Source: Saprospiraceae bacterium (GTDB lineage Bacteria > Bacteroidota > Bacteroidia > Chitinophagales > Saprospiraceae). From it: DNA of 64,000 nt. Positions within the stretch are counted from its first letter, which is position 1. Each line of letters starts with the position of its first letter. The DNA lies in assembly GCA_013360405.1 (NCBI GenBank), contig JABWBR010000004.1, positions 81,677 to 145,676 on the forward strand. Direction: 5' to 3'. Position numbers and translations under genes: made by a program. The notes below the pieces were generated by a model, which was not told the origin of the DNA, did not search any database, and worked only from the letters and a program-made list of their open reading frames with translations. This document shows positions 35,126-44,609 of the stretch, in pieces.

Positions 35126-36094
35126 ATGCGCCCTTCTCGTGTTATAGGATTTTTTGAGGGTAAAGCTCACGGCCCCCTATTGGTATGCCTGGGTGGTATT
35201 CACGGCAATGAGGTTTCCGGCATCAAAGCCATAGAGACCGTACTCAGTCTGCTGGAGCGCGAAGCCGAGATCAACCCCGGTTTCGTATTCCGGGGCTCGG
35301 TACTGGGCCTGCGCGGTAATCTACAAGCTATCCACGCAGGCAACCGCTATCAGGAAAAAGACCTCAACCGCATTTGGACAACAGCCCACATACAACGCAT
35401 CAAAGCTGCGCCTATGGACGCCCTTCAGGCCGAAGACCTGGAATTGCGCGAGCTGATCGAAATTATTGAACACAATTTGGCTATCAAAAAGCCCGAGCGG
35501 CTGTACCTGCTCGATTTACACACCACCAGCGCAGGTGGGGGTATTTTTACAGTGGCCACCGACAACCCTGAGAGCATCCGGATAGGCGTAGCCCTGCATG
35601 CCCCGGTTATCATAGGGTTATTGGCTGGATTGGAAGGCACCACACTTCATTATTTTACCGACGAAAACACGGGTATTCCCACCACGGGTGTATCCTTCGA
35701 ATCGGGCCAGCACGATGACCCCTTGTCTGTCAACCGCGCTATCGCCGCACTTATCAATTGCCTGCAAATCGTCGGCTGCATCCCGGATGGCACCGTAGAA
35801 AACCGCTACGACGAAATATTGCACCGTTACAGCGAAGGGTTGCCCAAGGTAGCCGAACTGATTACCAGCCACCGCGTGCGCCCCGGCGATCAATTCCAGA
35901 TGCGCCCGGGCTACGCCAATTTTCAGCCTATCCGGCAAGGCGAGGTGCTTGCGCACGATGCCCGCGGCCCTATCACCGCCATCGCCGATGGACTTATCCT
36001 GATGCCGCTGTACCAGTCGCAGGGGAGTGATGGGTTTTTTATTGTGAGAGCTGTGGAGGAGGGTGAGAGGGTGGGCAGGGCTAACGCATCATAG
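35126..36094 (+). CDS. Succinylglutamate desuccinylase/aspartoacylase-family zinc enzyme
   Basis: 322 residues. Zinc ligands of the M14-like AstE/AspA family are in GGIHGNEVSG (His and Glu) and LYLLDLHTTSAGG (second His), with a catalytic Glu expected at GVSFESGQ. Family members release an acyl group from N-acyl amino acids; the exact substrate is not determined. The extreme C terminus (GERVGRANAS) is encoded by G/A-rich DNA and by the left arm of a 13-bp inverted repeat, so the natural end may have been changed by an insertion. Lies 52 bp after bcp. Confidence 0.87.
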   Translation: MRPSRVIGFFEGKAHGPLLVCLGGIHGNEVSGIKAIETVLSLLEREAEINPGFVFRGSVLGLRGNLQAIHAGNRYQEKDLNRIWTTAHIQRIKAAPMDALQAEDLELRELIEIIEHNLAIKKPERLYLLDLHTTSAGGGIFTVATDNPESIRIGVALHAPVIIGLLAGLEGTTLHYFTDENTGIPTTGVSFESGQHDDPLSVNRAIAALINCLQIVGCIPDGTVENRYDEILHRYSEGLPKVAELITSHRVRPGDQFQMRPGYANFQPIRQGEVLAHDARGPITAIADGLILMPLYQSQGSDGFFIVRAVEEGERVGRANAS

Positions 36095-36249
36095 AATTTG
36101 TTTATACATAACGCATTAAAAAAATCAAATTGGTGGGTCTGAAAACTAAAAATTACATGTCTAACTGAATTTGGTCACTTCATTGTTCACGACTGAATAA
36201 TGATTTAACAAGCGATTATGTATTTGAAAAAATCACGATGCGTTAGCCC
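36078..36249. repeat. Inverted-repeat-bounded segment
   Basis: GGGCTAACGCATC at 36078-36090 and its exact complement GATGCGTTAGCCC at 36237-36249 bound about 170 bp of AT-rich DNA without a gene, flanked on both sides by purine-rich sequence. The shape is that of a small non-autonomous element (MITE-like). The 531-bp spacer 36095-36625 contains this, the caspase remnant and the next promoter. Confidence 0.6.
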
Positions 36250-36289
36250 CGGGGAGGGAGAGAGGGAGAGAAGAATGGGTGTATAAGCC

Positions 36290-36517
36290 CTACCGTACCG
36301 GCTGCCACGGAAAACCCGCAGTTGTTTTCAATTCTTCAGCGATGGCTTCCATCTCGGGTTTGGTGTTGGGTAGGCTCGTCTACCCTTTATCCTGATAGGT
36401 AGTTATATAGAAGAAAATAGCGTAATCTTTGCCGCTTCCACCACGGGCAGGGTTCTGGGCGTAAACATTTCCCAGAAGCAAGTAAAGTAAGAAAAAAAGA
36501 AAAGACTTGTTCTTGTT
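36290..36517 (-). pseudogene. Caspase-like (C14) N-terminal remnant
   Basis: The minus-strand frame reads a signal peptide (FLFFLLYLLLGNVYAQ), then NPARGGSGKDYAIFFYITTY, QDKG, a TAG stop, and TSLPNTKPEMEAIAEELKTT. This is the start of the bacterial caspase p20 domain (a 'YAIIIGV-NDY-..-LPN' strand, turn and helix). At the stop the family has Trp (QDKGW), so a single G-to-A change explains it. No start codon remains (AAC AAG precedes), and the domain stops after about 70 codons, before the His and Cys. It is therefore a dead fragment next to the intact caspase operon on the other strand. Confidence 0.65.
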
Positions 36518-36595
36518 GCTGGATTAGATAGTCAAAAAACAGCCCTAAAAGTAAAAAACACCTATCAAATATATCGGATAGCGATGGCGAACTTT

Positions 36596-36603
36596 TACTT
36601 TTG
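36596..36603 (+). promoter_or_regulatory. -7 element of caspase operon
   Basis: TACTTTTG matches TAnnTTTG and lies 22 bp before the first ATG of the operon. No convincing TTTG occurs 18-19 bp further upstream. Confidence 0.4.
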
Positions 36604-36625
36604 TTGCTAACAAACCTCAATCAAA

Positions 36626-37609
36626 ATGAAAAAGACCCTAGTTTTCTGCTTGTTTTCCTTTTTTAGCACCCCACTTCTTTTCTCACAAGGCTACCTCGGC
36701 GACGACCTCGCCTTTTTCCAGAAAAAAGCCAGCCTCTACCAAGAATGGCTCGAATCCAAAGGCATGGGCAAGTCCCTGAAAATGGACAAGGTAGAGCTGA
36801 AAAAGAACGGCAACGAGTTGGAGCTTTTCCTATCCGTCCGTACCCACGACCCCGACTCGGCGGCTGCCATCTGGACTGCTTTAGTCGCAGATTTCAAAAA
36901 GCAGAATCCCGATGAAGAACTGGTGTCCGCCCTGTTCCACACCTTTGTGCGCCTCATGGAGATACCACCTGTCCAAGGAAACGTGCAGGTCTATTTCCCC
37001 AATAAAAACAGTGCGGGCTACAACCCTTGCTTTTACGTCTGGATATGGGAAGTGGACAACAAGGTGAAAGAAGAAAGTCGGGTGAACAACTGCAAGGCGC
37101 AAGGCCTTTCAATAACGGTCGAGAAACCAGTGGTCAAGGCAGTCAGCACAAAGACTGCCACTTCTATCAGCAACAAGGAGCAAGCAAGGGTGGTCTTCGA
37201 CAAGGTTCTGAAATACGCCCGCCAGCGATATGAGGTCAAGAAATGCGAGGAGCGCAATCCAAGGGTAGAAGAAGATGAGACCACTGATTATACCCTCACT
37301 TTTGTCGTCACCGACCTGTGCAAGGAGGTATTGAAAGAGGAGGAGAAATCGCTCTGGTGCGATTTCGTTTCACGTTGGTGGGGGCCTTGTAACGACATGC
37401 GTCGGGAACGCTTGGAGTTCACTTTCAATTACATCGCCACAGATACGGGTTATACGCTCACAGGCTCGCTCACTGGGAAATTTGGCTCTGGGGTCTATGT
37501 ACCCCGCAAGAGCGGCTACATGGACATGGAACCCGACTTTGAGGAGGACTTCTTGAAGCCTTATGTAAAGCAGTTCCAAAAAGACTTGAAGAAATATCTC
37601 GAAAAATAA
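36626..37609 (+). CDS. Exported protein of unknown function in caspase operon
   Basis: 327 residues with a signal peptide (TLVFCLFSFFSTPLLFSQ). The mature protein has no motif I recognise. It is rich in Lys and Glu and appears to have two parts: residues 20-150 (with an acidic/aromatic GYNPCFYVWIWEVDN) and 185-325 containing four cysteines (VKKCEE, TDLCKEV, SLWCDF, WGPCND), which could form disulphides in the periplasm. It is first in a four-gene operon: the EAD11-like gene starts 8 bp after its stop. Its job is probably linked to the exported caspase proteins, for example as a partner, inhibitor or substrate, but nothing in the sequence tells which. Confidence 0.72.
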   Translation: MKKTLVFCLFSFFSTPLLFSQGYLGDDLAFFQKKASLYQEWLESKGMGKSLKMDKVELKKNGNELELFLSVRTHDPDSAAAIWTALVADFKKQNPDEELVSALFHTFVRLMEIPPVQGNVQVYFPNKNSAGYNPCFYVWIWEVDNKVKEESRVNNCKAQGLSITVEKPVVKAVSTKTATSISNKEQARVVFDKVLKYARQRYEVKKCEERNPRVEEDETTDYTLTFVVTDLCKEVLKEEEKSLWCDFVSRWWGPCNDMRRERLEFTFNYIATDTGYTLTGSLTGKFGSGVYVPRKSGYMDMEPDFEEDFLKPYVKQFQKDLKKYLEK

Positions 37610-37617
37610 CTGCTGCA

Positions 37618-38319
37618 ATGAACCATACCAAATCATCCATCCGGGAATTGCTTGGGGCAGGGCAGTTGGATGCCGCCAACGCAGCCGCTTTGGAATATGC
37701 CGAGTATTGTGGCCTGGCAGACATCAGCAACGGCCTATTGGCGTTGCAGTCACGGGTGAGCGTCCATCAAGCCAATAAACAGGCTGGCACTGTTTCCTAC
37801 GAGGATTTCACCGTCAATTTTGCTAGACTGGCCAACGACCTCACCGCTTGGGTGGACTGCCTTCCCAATACGCCAAAGCCGGCAGGGCCTCGCAAGAAAT
37901 TCCTCACTGAGGCGAATTTCAAGACGCGGGTGGCCATTCTGCTGCTGCTCATCAAGGTCGTCGTACTCGGCTGGCTCTATTACCACTGGAGCACGGGCGG
38001 TTTCACCGCTGACCAGTTCCAAGGCACGGCCACCATCCTCGTGCCTGTTTTTGCAGCCCTGCTTGCCGTTATCTTGGAAGACTACATGCACCAGCACAAG
38101 AACGGGCAACAGCGCCCAAGGTATGCCTCCGGGCCGTTAATTGCCGTTGTGTATTGGCTGTTCCCACTGTACGCATTGGCGCTCGCAGTGCTGATTGCGC
38201 TTAAGGCCAAAGGCTCCATATCGTTTAGCGCCATGAACACTTGGTTGGCAGTGGTAGAGAGTGGGCTGGGGGGTTACGTGGGGAAGGTGGTGCATGGGCT
38301 TTTTAAGAAAAACGAATAG
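37618..38319 (+). CDS. EAD11-like adaptor domain fused to membrane helices
   Basis: 233 residues. Residues 1-85 resemble Effector-Associated Domain 11: an IRELLGAGQLDAANAAALE helix, then LLALQSRVSVHQANKQAGTVS, then YEDFTVNFARLANDLTAWVD, matching the family pattern of a three-to-four-helix bundle ending in a 'L.. N RI . AL..L' helix. EADs are death-fold-like adaptor domains that bring effectors to sensors by homotypic contacts in bacterial conflict systems. The rest holds three or four TM helices (about 105-125, 135-155, 170-195, 205-228), so the adaptor would face the cytoplasm. It is between the unknown exported gene (8 bp) and the WD40-pseudocaspase (43 bp). Confidence 0.68.
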   Translation: MNHTKSSIRELLGAGQLDAANAAALEYAEYCGLADISNGLLALQSRVSVHQANKQAGTVSYEDFTVNFARLANDLTAWVDCLPNTPKPAGPRKKFLTEANFKTRVAILLLLIKVVVLGWLYYHWSTGGFTADQFQGTATILVPVFAALLAVILEDYMHQHKNGQQRPRYASGPLIAVVYWLFPLYALALAVLIALKAKGSISFSAMNTWLAVVESGLGGYVGKVVHGLFKKNE

Positions 38320-38362
38320 GCTATTATTATTCAATAATCCTCAACTCAAATTGGAAATAGCT

Positions 38363-41300
38363 ATGATATATACCGCTGAATTAAATATTGTGCCTCCAAA
38401 TGCTCTTAGGGGTGCTTTCCCAAAAAATGAACTCTCTTTTCATGCACAGGGTAAGGCAACTTCTGCCCGGAAGCCAATTGCACAAAGAATTTGGCAATTG
38501 AACGCAATAAATCTATTCAACTATTTGACAATTACTGTAATAGCTTTATTGTTGGCAACACAACGGCTTTATTCACAAGGACATCAAGGCGCAGTACGCC
38601 AGATTGCCGCCAACTCAAGTGGTACAAAACTAGCGACCATTGGCGCTGACAAGACAATAAAAATATGGAACGTACCTACCTTGTCTGTCATTAAAACGAT
38701 TGGCCCTTTTAATGCCAAACTAAACAATATCGTGTTCAGTCCTGATAACGAATGGGTTGCTGCTTGTGGTGAAAATGGATTTGCCCGTATTTGGAAACTC
38801 TCGGATGGTACAGAGACGAAATTGAAAGTTGACCCATTCACAAATATGAATACGATTGTTTTTAGTCCCAGTAGTAACAAAATAGCAGTGGGTGGTGCAT
38901 ACAGTACTTGGTATCTATTCAGCATCATGGGAGAGAAGGAGTATGCCACTGGCCCTTCCCATGATATTTCAAAAGCTATAAAGGTTTATCAAACAGCTGC
39001 TTTCAACCCTGATGGAAAAACATTGGCTTTCGGAACATCCAAAGCGGTAGGGCTAAGTGAGATTAGGTCGGTAGTGGTTTTCGATTTGACCAATTTTACG
39101 GAAATCGCCAGCCTTCCAGCTTTTAATGATGACCAAATAGATGCACTTTGCTACTCCACTGACGGCCAGTTCTTGGCAGCGGGCAGTAGCTATGCACAGC
39201 ACTTGATGATATGGGAGGTCAAAGACCGCCGGTTAATTTGCATAGTGCCGGGCCATATTTTGAACCCGCTCGAAGTTTATTATATCCCAATAGTTAGGGA
39301 AGGAGTTTCCGCCACCCACTACTTCCAATGGGAGCCTCGGAATAGGCGATTAACTGCAGCCACCAATAAGCCGGGCAACTTTATAGGGGTTACAGCTTGG
39401 TCTGCGGGCGACAGCTGGGCCGGGAATCTTTGCGACGAAATCTCTATATTGACAGATTTTGGGCGAAATTATAGCGAGAACAGGGAAAACAGGCTACTAA
39501 CAAAAGTAAATGGCAATATTATCCTTGGGGATGAAAATGGTGTTTTAACGAAGGTAAATAAAACCGATAGTAAAAATGGAGTAACCACCATCAAACTGAA
39601 CTCTTATTACGAAATCTCTGATTTGGCTTTTAGCCCGAATGGAAATTTTTTGGCTTGTGTTACCAAAGGTGATGGATATGTCAAGGTAATTGACGCTATT
39701 AACAAAAAAAACTTCTTCGACTTCTATAGCCAATTTCGGAATTATGGCAAGGCGTGTTTCAGCCAAGACAATAAGTTGCTTGCCGCCACTGCCATTGCGG
39801 GTACTGGAACCGGGATAATTGTTTGGGAAGTGGCAAACAAACAGGAGCAAATCAGGATGTTCGAATTTGGCCAGAACTTCTCTATTGATGGGACTTCCAT
39901 TTTTTTCAGTGATGACAACCGCTTTTTGGTTGCAAACGACAAAGAAAAAATTGTTGGCGTCTGGGAAGTCGCTAATGGCAAGAAAAACCAAGCCCTAATG
40001 GACAAACTCCAGAAAATGGGGTATGCGGGCTTTGCCCCAAACGGAAAATATGCCATCAAATATGATGGAGAAGAGCAAATTTCCTTTTGGGACTGGAAAA
40101 AGGAAATTTTATTGAAATCAATTAAAACACTTGGACTCCAGAAATCAACATATCCCGTTTTTAGCTCCAACGGAAAATATTTAAGGTTTTACACCAAGAC
40201 AGATGTAGCAGCAAATGCACATAACTTAAACCTTGAGTCTTGGGAGGTGGATGAGTATCCCACTCAGAATCCAACCATTCCAGAAGGATTGGGGCATGAT
40301 GGCTATTTTAGCACCGATGTTTCAGGGAATTCCGTTGCAGTGTGGTCCCGCAAACGCAAGGAAACTTCGGTCTCCATGCCTAAGGAAATAGGCGCAATTG
40401 ATAACAGCCCTATCCGTAACTCCTTTGCAATAGGTTGTCAAGGGCAAATTGACTTGGTTGACATTGACAACCTCGGTATCGAGCACAACTTTATGGGTGA
40501 AATAAAAAAACTGGTGTTCAGCCCCGATAGCAAGTACCTGGCAATCATTGGTGAGGACAGGGCCGTTCATTTTTGGAATACAAACACCTTCGAAAAAACA
40601 ACCTCTTTGAGGAGTTACCAAGGCTCAATAATTGATGTTGGGTTTACGATGGACGGCAAATGGGTCTATGCAAGATATAAGACTGAAAAAATTAGCGACA
40701 CCCCATTGTCTGAAAATGAAAAATTAAGGGTTTGGGAGCTGAATGGTTGGAAAGAATTGAGTGAACCTCCCAAAGCCGTGATTGACTTACTGTCCGCTAA
40801 TGCGCCTCAAGATGCTGGGAAGTGGCAGGCAGTTGTGAAAAGTTCAAACGCAACTGCATTCAAGGAGAGTGCGAAGGGTGATTTTTTAGCGACCTCGCAT
40901 GAGGATGGAACCATCAGGATTTGGAATTCTAAGACAACCAAGGAAGTATTCTCCTATAAAGGAGACCAATTGGCTACCCAGCTTGGATTTAGTCCCGACG
41001 GGCGTTTTCTGGCAACTGGAGGCAAGGGGAAATCGGTTCAAATATGGGCGCTAAACCAACCTGACCCAATGCTCAGGCTATTCAGTTTCAGGGAAGGCAA
41101 TGAATGGATTTCCATCTCAACTGTAGGAGATTATTTATCAAGTCAAAACGGTGTTTCGTATGTGCAAGACGACCTTCCGGTAAAATTGGGTTCAAAAGGC
41201 TTGCAGCAGGAAGCCTTCAAGTTGCAAAGAGCAAACTTCAACAATCAAGCCTACCTCGACGATTTCCCTAAAATGGTATTGCTCCAGCCCATACCAAAAG

Positions 41301-42289
41301 TTTCCAGCACTGAAAGGTTGGAGCTTCAAATGAAAGTCTTTTCCAACTCCAGCATAAACAATGATTTCATTGTGTTGCTAAACAAGGAAAGAATCCCATG
41401 CAACCTTGATATCAAGCTCGAATGTAACTGCCCGATAACTTTGAGAGATGGTGACAACAGCATAAATATCAGCGTCAGCAACCTCGCTGGCAAGTCCAAC
41501 TTGCTGGACACTACTATTTGGTACTCCCCTGATTTTGAAAGCCGTGCCCTGCTAATTTACACTACCGATTACCAGGACGCTTCTAAATGGGAGCCGTTGC
41601 CTACACTCCACGATGATATCCAAAAATTGAAGACAGTTCTTGAAGTAGACTATGGGTACCAGGTCGAGCTATTGCATAATCCAAACATTTCCTTGCTTAC
41701 GGAAAAACTACAGTCTTATAAGAGCGAAAAATTCGGAATTAACGACCACCTACTGATTCTTATGGCAGGTCATGGTGTTAACGACGATGGCATAGGCTTT
41801 TTTGTGCTAAATGAATCTAAAGGTGATTTGGACAATAGCCACACGCCCTATTTTAGGTACAGCGCATTTATTCATGATAATGTCGCCAAGATAAAGTGCA
41901 ACCATACCCTGCTGTTGCTGGACGTGCCGTATGCCGAATCTACATTGGGAGGAAATGTGATTTCTGATGGGATTGACCCTTCGACCTTAGTTTCCACGGA
42001 TTATAGTATCTCAATAGCCAAAGCCTTGAAGCAAAGACCATTTTGCAGCTTTTTGGGAGAAGCCAAAGTCCAAAATGTCGCCGTGAATAAATCCACCCTG
42101 TTACAGGATTTCACAAACGCTCTGGTTCGGTCTTCCAAAGACCAAAAGCCGTTTGTCGGTTTCGGAGAAGTTGTTTCATACCTTGCCAAACATGGCAGTA
42201 ATAGGCATTTATATACTGGCCATATTCAAAAGCAAGGTACAGAAGCCAACTACTTGTTCATGTTTAATAAAAACACAGAAAAAAAATGA
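38363..42289 (+). CDS. WD40-repeat protein with catalytically dead caspase-like domain
   Basis: 1308 residues from the ATG at 38363; the frame stays open upstream only inside the preceding gene. A hydrophobic export signal (LTITVIALLLATQRLYSQG) is preceded by an unusually long N-terminal stretch of about 55 residues. About 13 WD40-type repeats follow (FSPDNEWVAACGENGFARIW; FSPDSKYLAIIGEDRAVHFW; FSPDGRFLATGGKGKSVQIW), enough for two propellers. The C-terminal region is a caspase (C14) domain: ALLIYTTDYQ, a helix, NDHLLILMAGHGV with His1137, and LLLLDVPYAES. The last should be LLLDACxSG; Pro1189 replaces the catalytic Cys, so the domain is a pseudoprotease. The ATG of the next gene overlaps its TGA (ATGA). 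AT-richer than the flanking housekeeping genes. Confidence 0.88.
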   Translation: MIYTAELNIVPPNALRGAFPKNELSFHAQGKATSARKPIAQRIWQLNAINLFNYLTITVIALLLATQRLYSQGHQGAVRQIAANSSGTKLATIGADKTIKIWNVPTLSVIKTIGPFNAKLNNIVFSPDNEWVAACGENGFARIWKLSDGTETKLKVDPFTNMNTIVFSPSSNKIAVGGAYSTWYLFSIMGEKEYATGPSHDISKAIKVYQTAAFNPDGKTLAFGTSKAVGLSEIRSVVVFDLTNFTEIASLPAFNDDQIDALCYSTDGQFLAAGSSYAQHLMIWEVKDRRLICIVPGHILNPLEVYYIPIVREGVSATHYFQWEPRNRRLTAATNKPGNFIGVTAWSAGDSWAGNLCDEISILTDFGRNYSENRENRLLTKVNGNIILGDENGVLTKVNKTDSKNGVTTIKLNSYYEISDLAFSPNGNFLACVTKGDGYVKVIDAINKKNFFDFYSQFRNYGKACFSQDNKLLAATAIAGTGTGIIVWEVANKQEQIRMFEFGQNFSIDGTSIFFSDDNRFLVANDKEKIVGVWEVANGKKNQALMDKLQKMGYAGFAPNGKYAIKYDGEEQISFWDWKKEILLKSIKTLGLQKSTYPVFSSNGKYLRFYTKTDVAANAHNLNLESWEVDEYPTQNPTIPEGLGHDGYFSTDVSGNSVAVWSRKRKETSVSMPKEIGAIDNSPIRNSFAIGCQGQIDLVDIDNLGIEHNFMGEIKKLVFSPDSKYLAIIGEDRAVHFWNTNTFEKTTSLRSYQGSIIDVGFTMDGKWVYARYKTEKISDTPLSENEKLRVWELNGWKELSEPPKAVIDLLSANAPQDAGKWQAVVKSSNATAFKESAKGDFLATSHEDGTIRIWNSKTTKEVFSYKGDQLATQLGFSPDGRFLATGGKGKSVQIWALNQPDPMLRLFSFREGNEWISISTVGDYLSSQNGVSYVQDDLPVKLGSKGLQQEAFKLQRANFNNQAYLDDFPKMVLLQPIPKVSSTERLELQMKVFSNSSINNDFIVLLNKERIPCNLDIKLECNCPITLRDGDNSINISVSNLAGKSNLLDTTIWYSPDFESRALLIYTTDYQDASKWEPLPTLHDDIQKLKTVLEVDYGYQVELLHNPNISLLTEKLQSYKSEKFGINDHLLILMAGHGVNDDGIGFFVLNESKGDLDNSHTPYFRYSAFIHDNVAKIKCNHTLLLLDVPYAESTLGGNVISDGIDPSTLVSTDYSISIAKALKQRPFCSFLGEAKVQNVAVNKSTLLQDFTNALVRSSKDQKPFVGFGEVVSYLAKHGSNRHLYTGHIQKQGTEANYLFMFNKNTEKK

Positions 42290-44574
42290 ACTTCCACATC
42301 TCACGCCACATATTTTATAACCTTATTTTCTGCTTTGTTTCACTCTTATTTGCCTCATCTGCCAAAATAAGCGCACAGCCCTATAAACTTCTTGTCACTC
42401 CCAACAGCATGATTATTCCTTCCATGGATATCAGCCCAGATGGAGATAAACTGGCCGTATCATGGAACAGCACCCATCTTGAACTTTGGGACTTGCCTTC
42501 AGGTAAGTTACTGAAATCTTGGAAAGCCCAAGAAAAACAGATAGGGCTTGTAGCTTTCCAGCCCGACGGTAAAAACTTGGTAACTGTACCAAAGTTTTCA
42601 AGCAAGTCCTCCGACTCGCTGACCTTTTGGAGCTTGATTGATTTCAAACCTACCATAAAGCTCGGAATGGACTCAATTGGGCCTGTCCCGAACAGCCTTT
42701 TTTTCTCGCCCGACCAGCGTTACTTGATTCATTGCACTTCTTTTGGCATGAATAACGTGATTGACTGGGATTTAACAACAAAAAAGAAAGTTCCCTTGCA
42801 AACTCCTTTCGGGAGGAATGACTGTTTATGCGCCCTTATAGAAGGTAAGGGGTTTAGGGTCGCTGGAAGCCGAGTTTCGTTTGACATGGATTACACAAAC
42901 GGCGAAGCTATTGAGCAATACCCAGATGTGAAACTGAGTATGATTGGCCGCATGAATAGCCAATGTATTTCCAGTAATGGAAAATACTATGCCTCCCCTG
43001 AGAGAATCGATGGGATGGCAAGCAACGACAAAACAACTTGGATTGGAATAAAGGAGGTAGTTACGGGCAAAACCATTAAAAAATTGCCAAGCAATACCAG
43101 CGAAAGCCCATCCTTAACATTTTCACCAGATGGCAATTTGTTGGCAGTAGGTGACTTAAATGGGGAAACATCGGTATGGGATATAGCCTTAGAGAAAATC
43201 CTGTACAGCGTGAAACATCCACTTGCAGGCAACATCGTTGGGATACGATTCTCTAGTGACCAAAAAACGCTAATTACATTAGGTGGAAACAAACTCATCA
43301 ATGTTTGGACCCCAGACGATAACACACCAGCACTTAGTCTATATGCTTTTGGCGGCGGTTATGCAACATTAGCAAGCAATGGAAAGTACAGTGCGGATGC
43401 AAAAGGCTTAAAGCTATTGGAAAAAAAATCAGGTACAGACTATACCCCGCTGACAAATTTTGATAATAACCTGAAACCTGAACTCCTTGATATAAAATCC
43501 CTTCGCAAAACCTTCGCTGACTTGAATAAACACCCCGATGCCCCCTACATCGAATGGTTGTCAACACTGCAGCCTAACACTAATGAACCTTTCGCTACCA
43601 TCAAAGCGACTGTAAAAGGTAAAATCGAGCTTTCGGGTATAAAAACCTTATTGAACAATATTGAAGTTGAATCCAAAGGAATATTAAATGGCGGTCAGTT
43701 TGAAATATCCTTGCCCCTAAAAAAAGGCATGAACACTATTTACTTAGAGTTTTCCAACGAGTTTGGATTGACGAGGTCACGTAATTTGACAATTGAATAT
43801 AGTCCGGATTTGGCCGTCAAATATCAGGCATTGCTTTTCGCTGTTGAAGATTACGCAAGTGGTAAAATACCCAACAGCATAGATGGTGCAAGTGCTTTGG
43901 CCAAAATCCTTACAGAAAACTACGGTTTTGAAGTAACTTTAATCAAAAATCCATCTGCTTTCGAAGTAAAATCCCTACTGAGAAAATATCGCAAAAAAAT
44001 ATATGGTACTAATGACCACCTATTGGTGTATTTCACGGGCCACGGCTTCCTAAGCTCAAAGGATAGTACTGGGTACATCGTCCTAAAAGATGGAAACACA
44101 ACAGATGATGTCGAACCCACTGATTCCACTATTATCAGTCATACCATCATAGGCGAAGAATTGTTGGCAAGCAAGTGTAACCATGTCTTGTTGATATTGG
44201 ACGCTTGCCACAGTAGCTATTTTGGAGATGCAAAATTTTTGTCAAGACCCGAACGCCATCCTGGAAAAGAAAGAACCTATGAGGAATACGTTTCAGACTT
44301 ACTACGGAATACGCCTGGTTATTTCTACATCACAGCAGGGTTTGGCAGGGTATCTTCGGGTGATAGCAGTGAAAAGGCTTCTCCTTTTACAAAACTATTG
44401 CTTGACAATTTGAAAAATGATAGTTTCCAAGAAGATGGTATTGTTTTGCTTGATGAAATCTTTGGCGGAATGCAAAAATCAAAAATAAACCCCTCACCAA
44501 GGCTGGGTTTTTTTGGTAACAAATGCAACCTTGATGCTGAATTCTTCTTTACTGTCAAAACTTTGGGCAAATGA
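42286..44574 (+). CDS. WD40-repeat protein with intact caspase-like (C14) peptidase domain
   Basis: 762 residues. Signal peptide (NLIFCFVSLLFASSAKISAQ). Six to seven WD40-like blades (MDISPDGDKLAVSWNSTHLELW; LTFSPDGNLLAVGDLNGETSVW), an Ig-like linker (about 440-505, ending NLTIEYSPD), then the caspase domain: LLFAVEDYASG, the DGASALAKILTENYGF helix, HLLVYFTGHGF with catalytic His586 and HVLLILDACHSSY with catalytic Cys641. Bacterial caspase homologues cleave after basic or other P1 residues and are often effectors of programmed cell death or defence; this one is predicted to be exported. It is translationally coupled to the upstream dead homologue, a pairing that suggests a regulatory heterodimer. 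Last gene of the operon. Confidence 0.92.
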   Translation: MNFHISRHIFYNLIFCFVSLLFASSAKISAQPYKLLVTPNSMIIPSMDISPDGDKLAVSWNSTHLELWDLPSGKLLKSWKAQEKQIGLVAFQPDGKNLVTVPKFSSKSSDSLTFWSLIDFKPTIKLGMDSIGPVPNSLFFSPDQRYLIHCTSFGMNNVIDWDLTTKKKVPLQTPFGRNDCLCALIEGKGFRVAGSRVSFDMDYTNGEAIEQYPDVKLSMIGRMNSQCISSNGKYYASPERIDGMASNDKTTWIGIKEVVTGKTIKKLPSNTSESPSLTFSPDGNLLAVGDLNGETSVWDIALEKILYSVKHPLAGNIVGIRFSSDQKTLITLGGNKLINVWTPDDNTPALSLYAFGGGYATLASNGKYSADAKGLKLLEKKSGTDYTPLTNFDNNLKPELLDIKSLRKTFADLNKHPDAPYIEWLSTLQPNTNEPFATIKATVKGKIELSGIKTLLNNIEVESKGILNGGQFEISLPLKKGMNTIYLEFSNEFGLTRSRNLTIEYSPDLAVKYQALLFAVEDYASGKIPNSIDGASALAKILTENYGFEVTLIKNPSAFEVKSLLRKYRKKIYGTNDHLLVYFTGHGFLSSKDSTGYIVLKDGNTTDDVEPTDSTIISHTIIGEELLASKCNHVLLILDACHSSYFGDAKFLSRPERHPGKERTYEEYVSDLLRNTPGYFYITAGFGRVSSGDSSEKASPFTKLLLDNLKNDSFQEDGIVLLDEIFGGMQKSKINPSPRLGFFGNKCNLDAEFFFTVKTLGK

Positions 44575-44609
44575 GAAAAATCTTCAACCTGCTATTGTGG
44601 TTTGACTCA

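Noticed and set aside
36626..44574. Transposon or prophage boundaries around the caspase cassette
   Set aside because: No integrase, tRNA, attachment repeat or insertion sequence is seen at the flanks; only remnants and small repeats.
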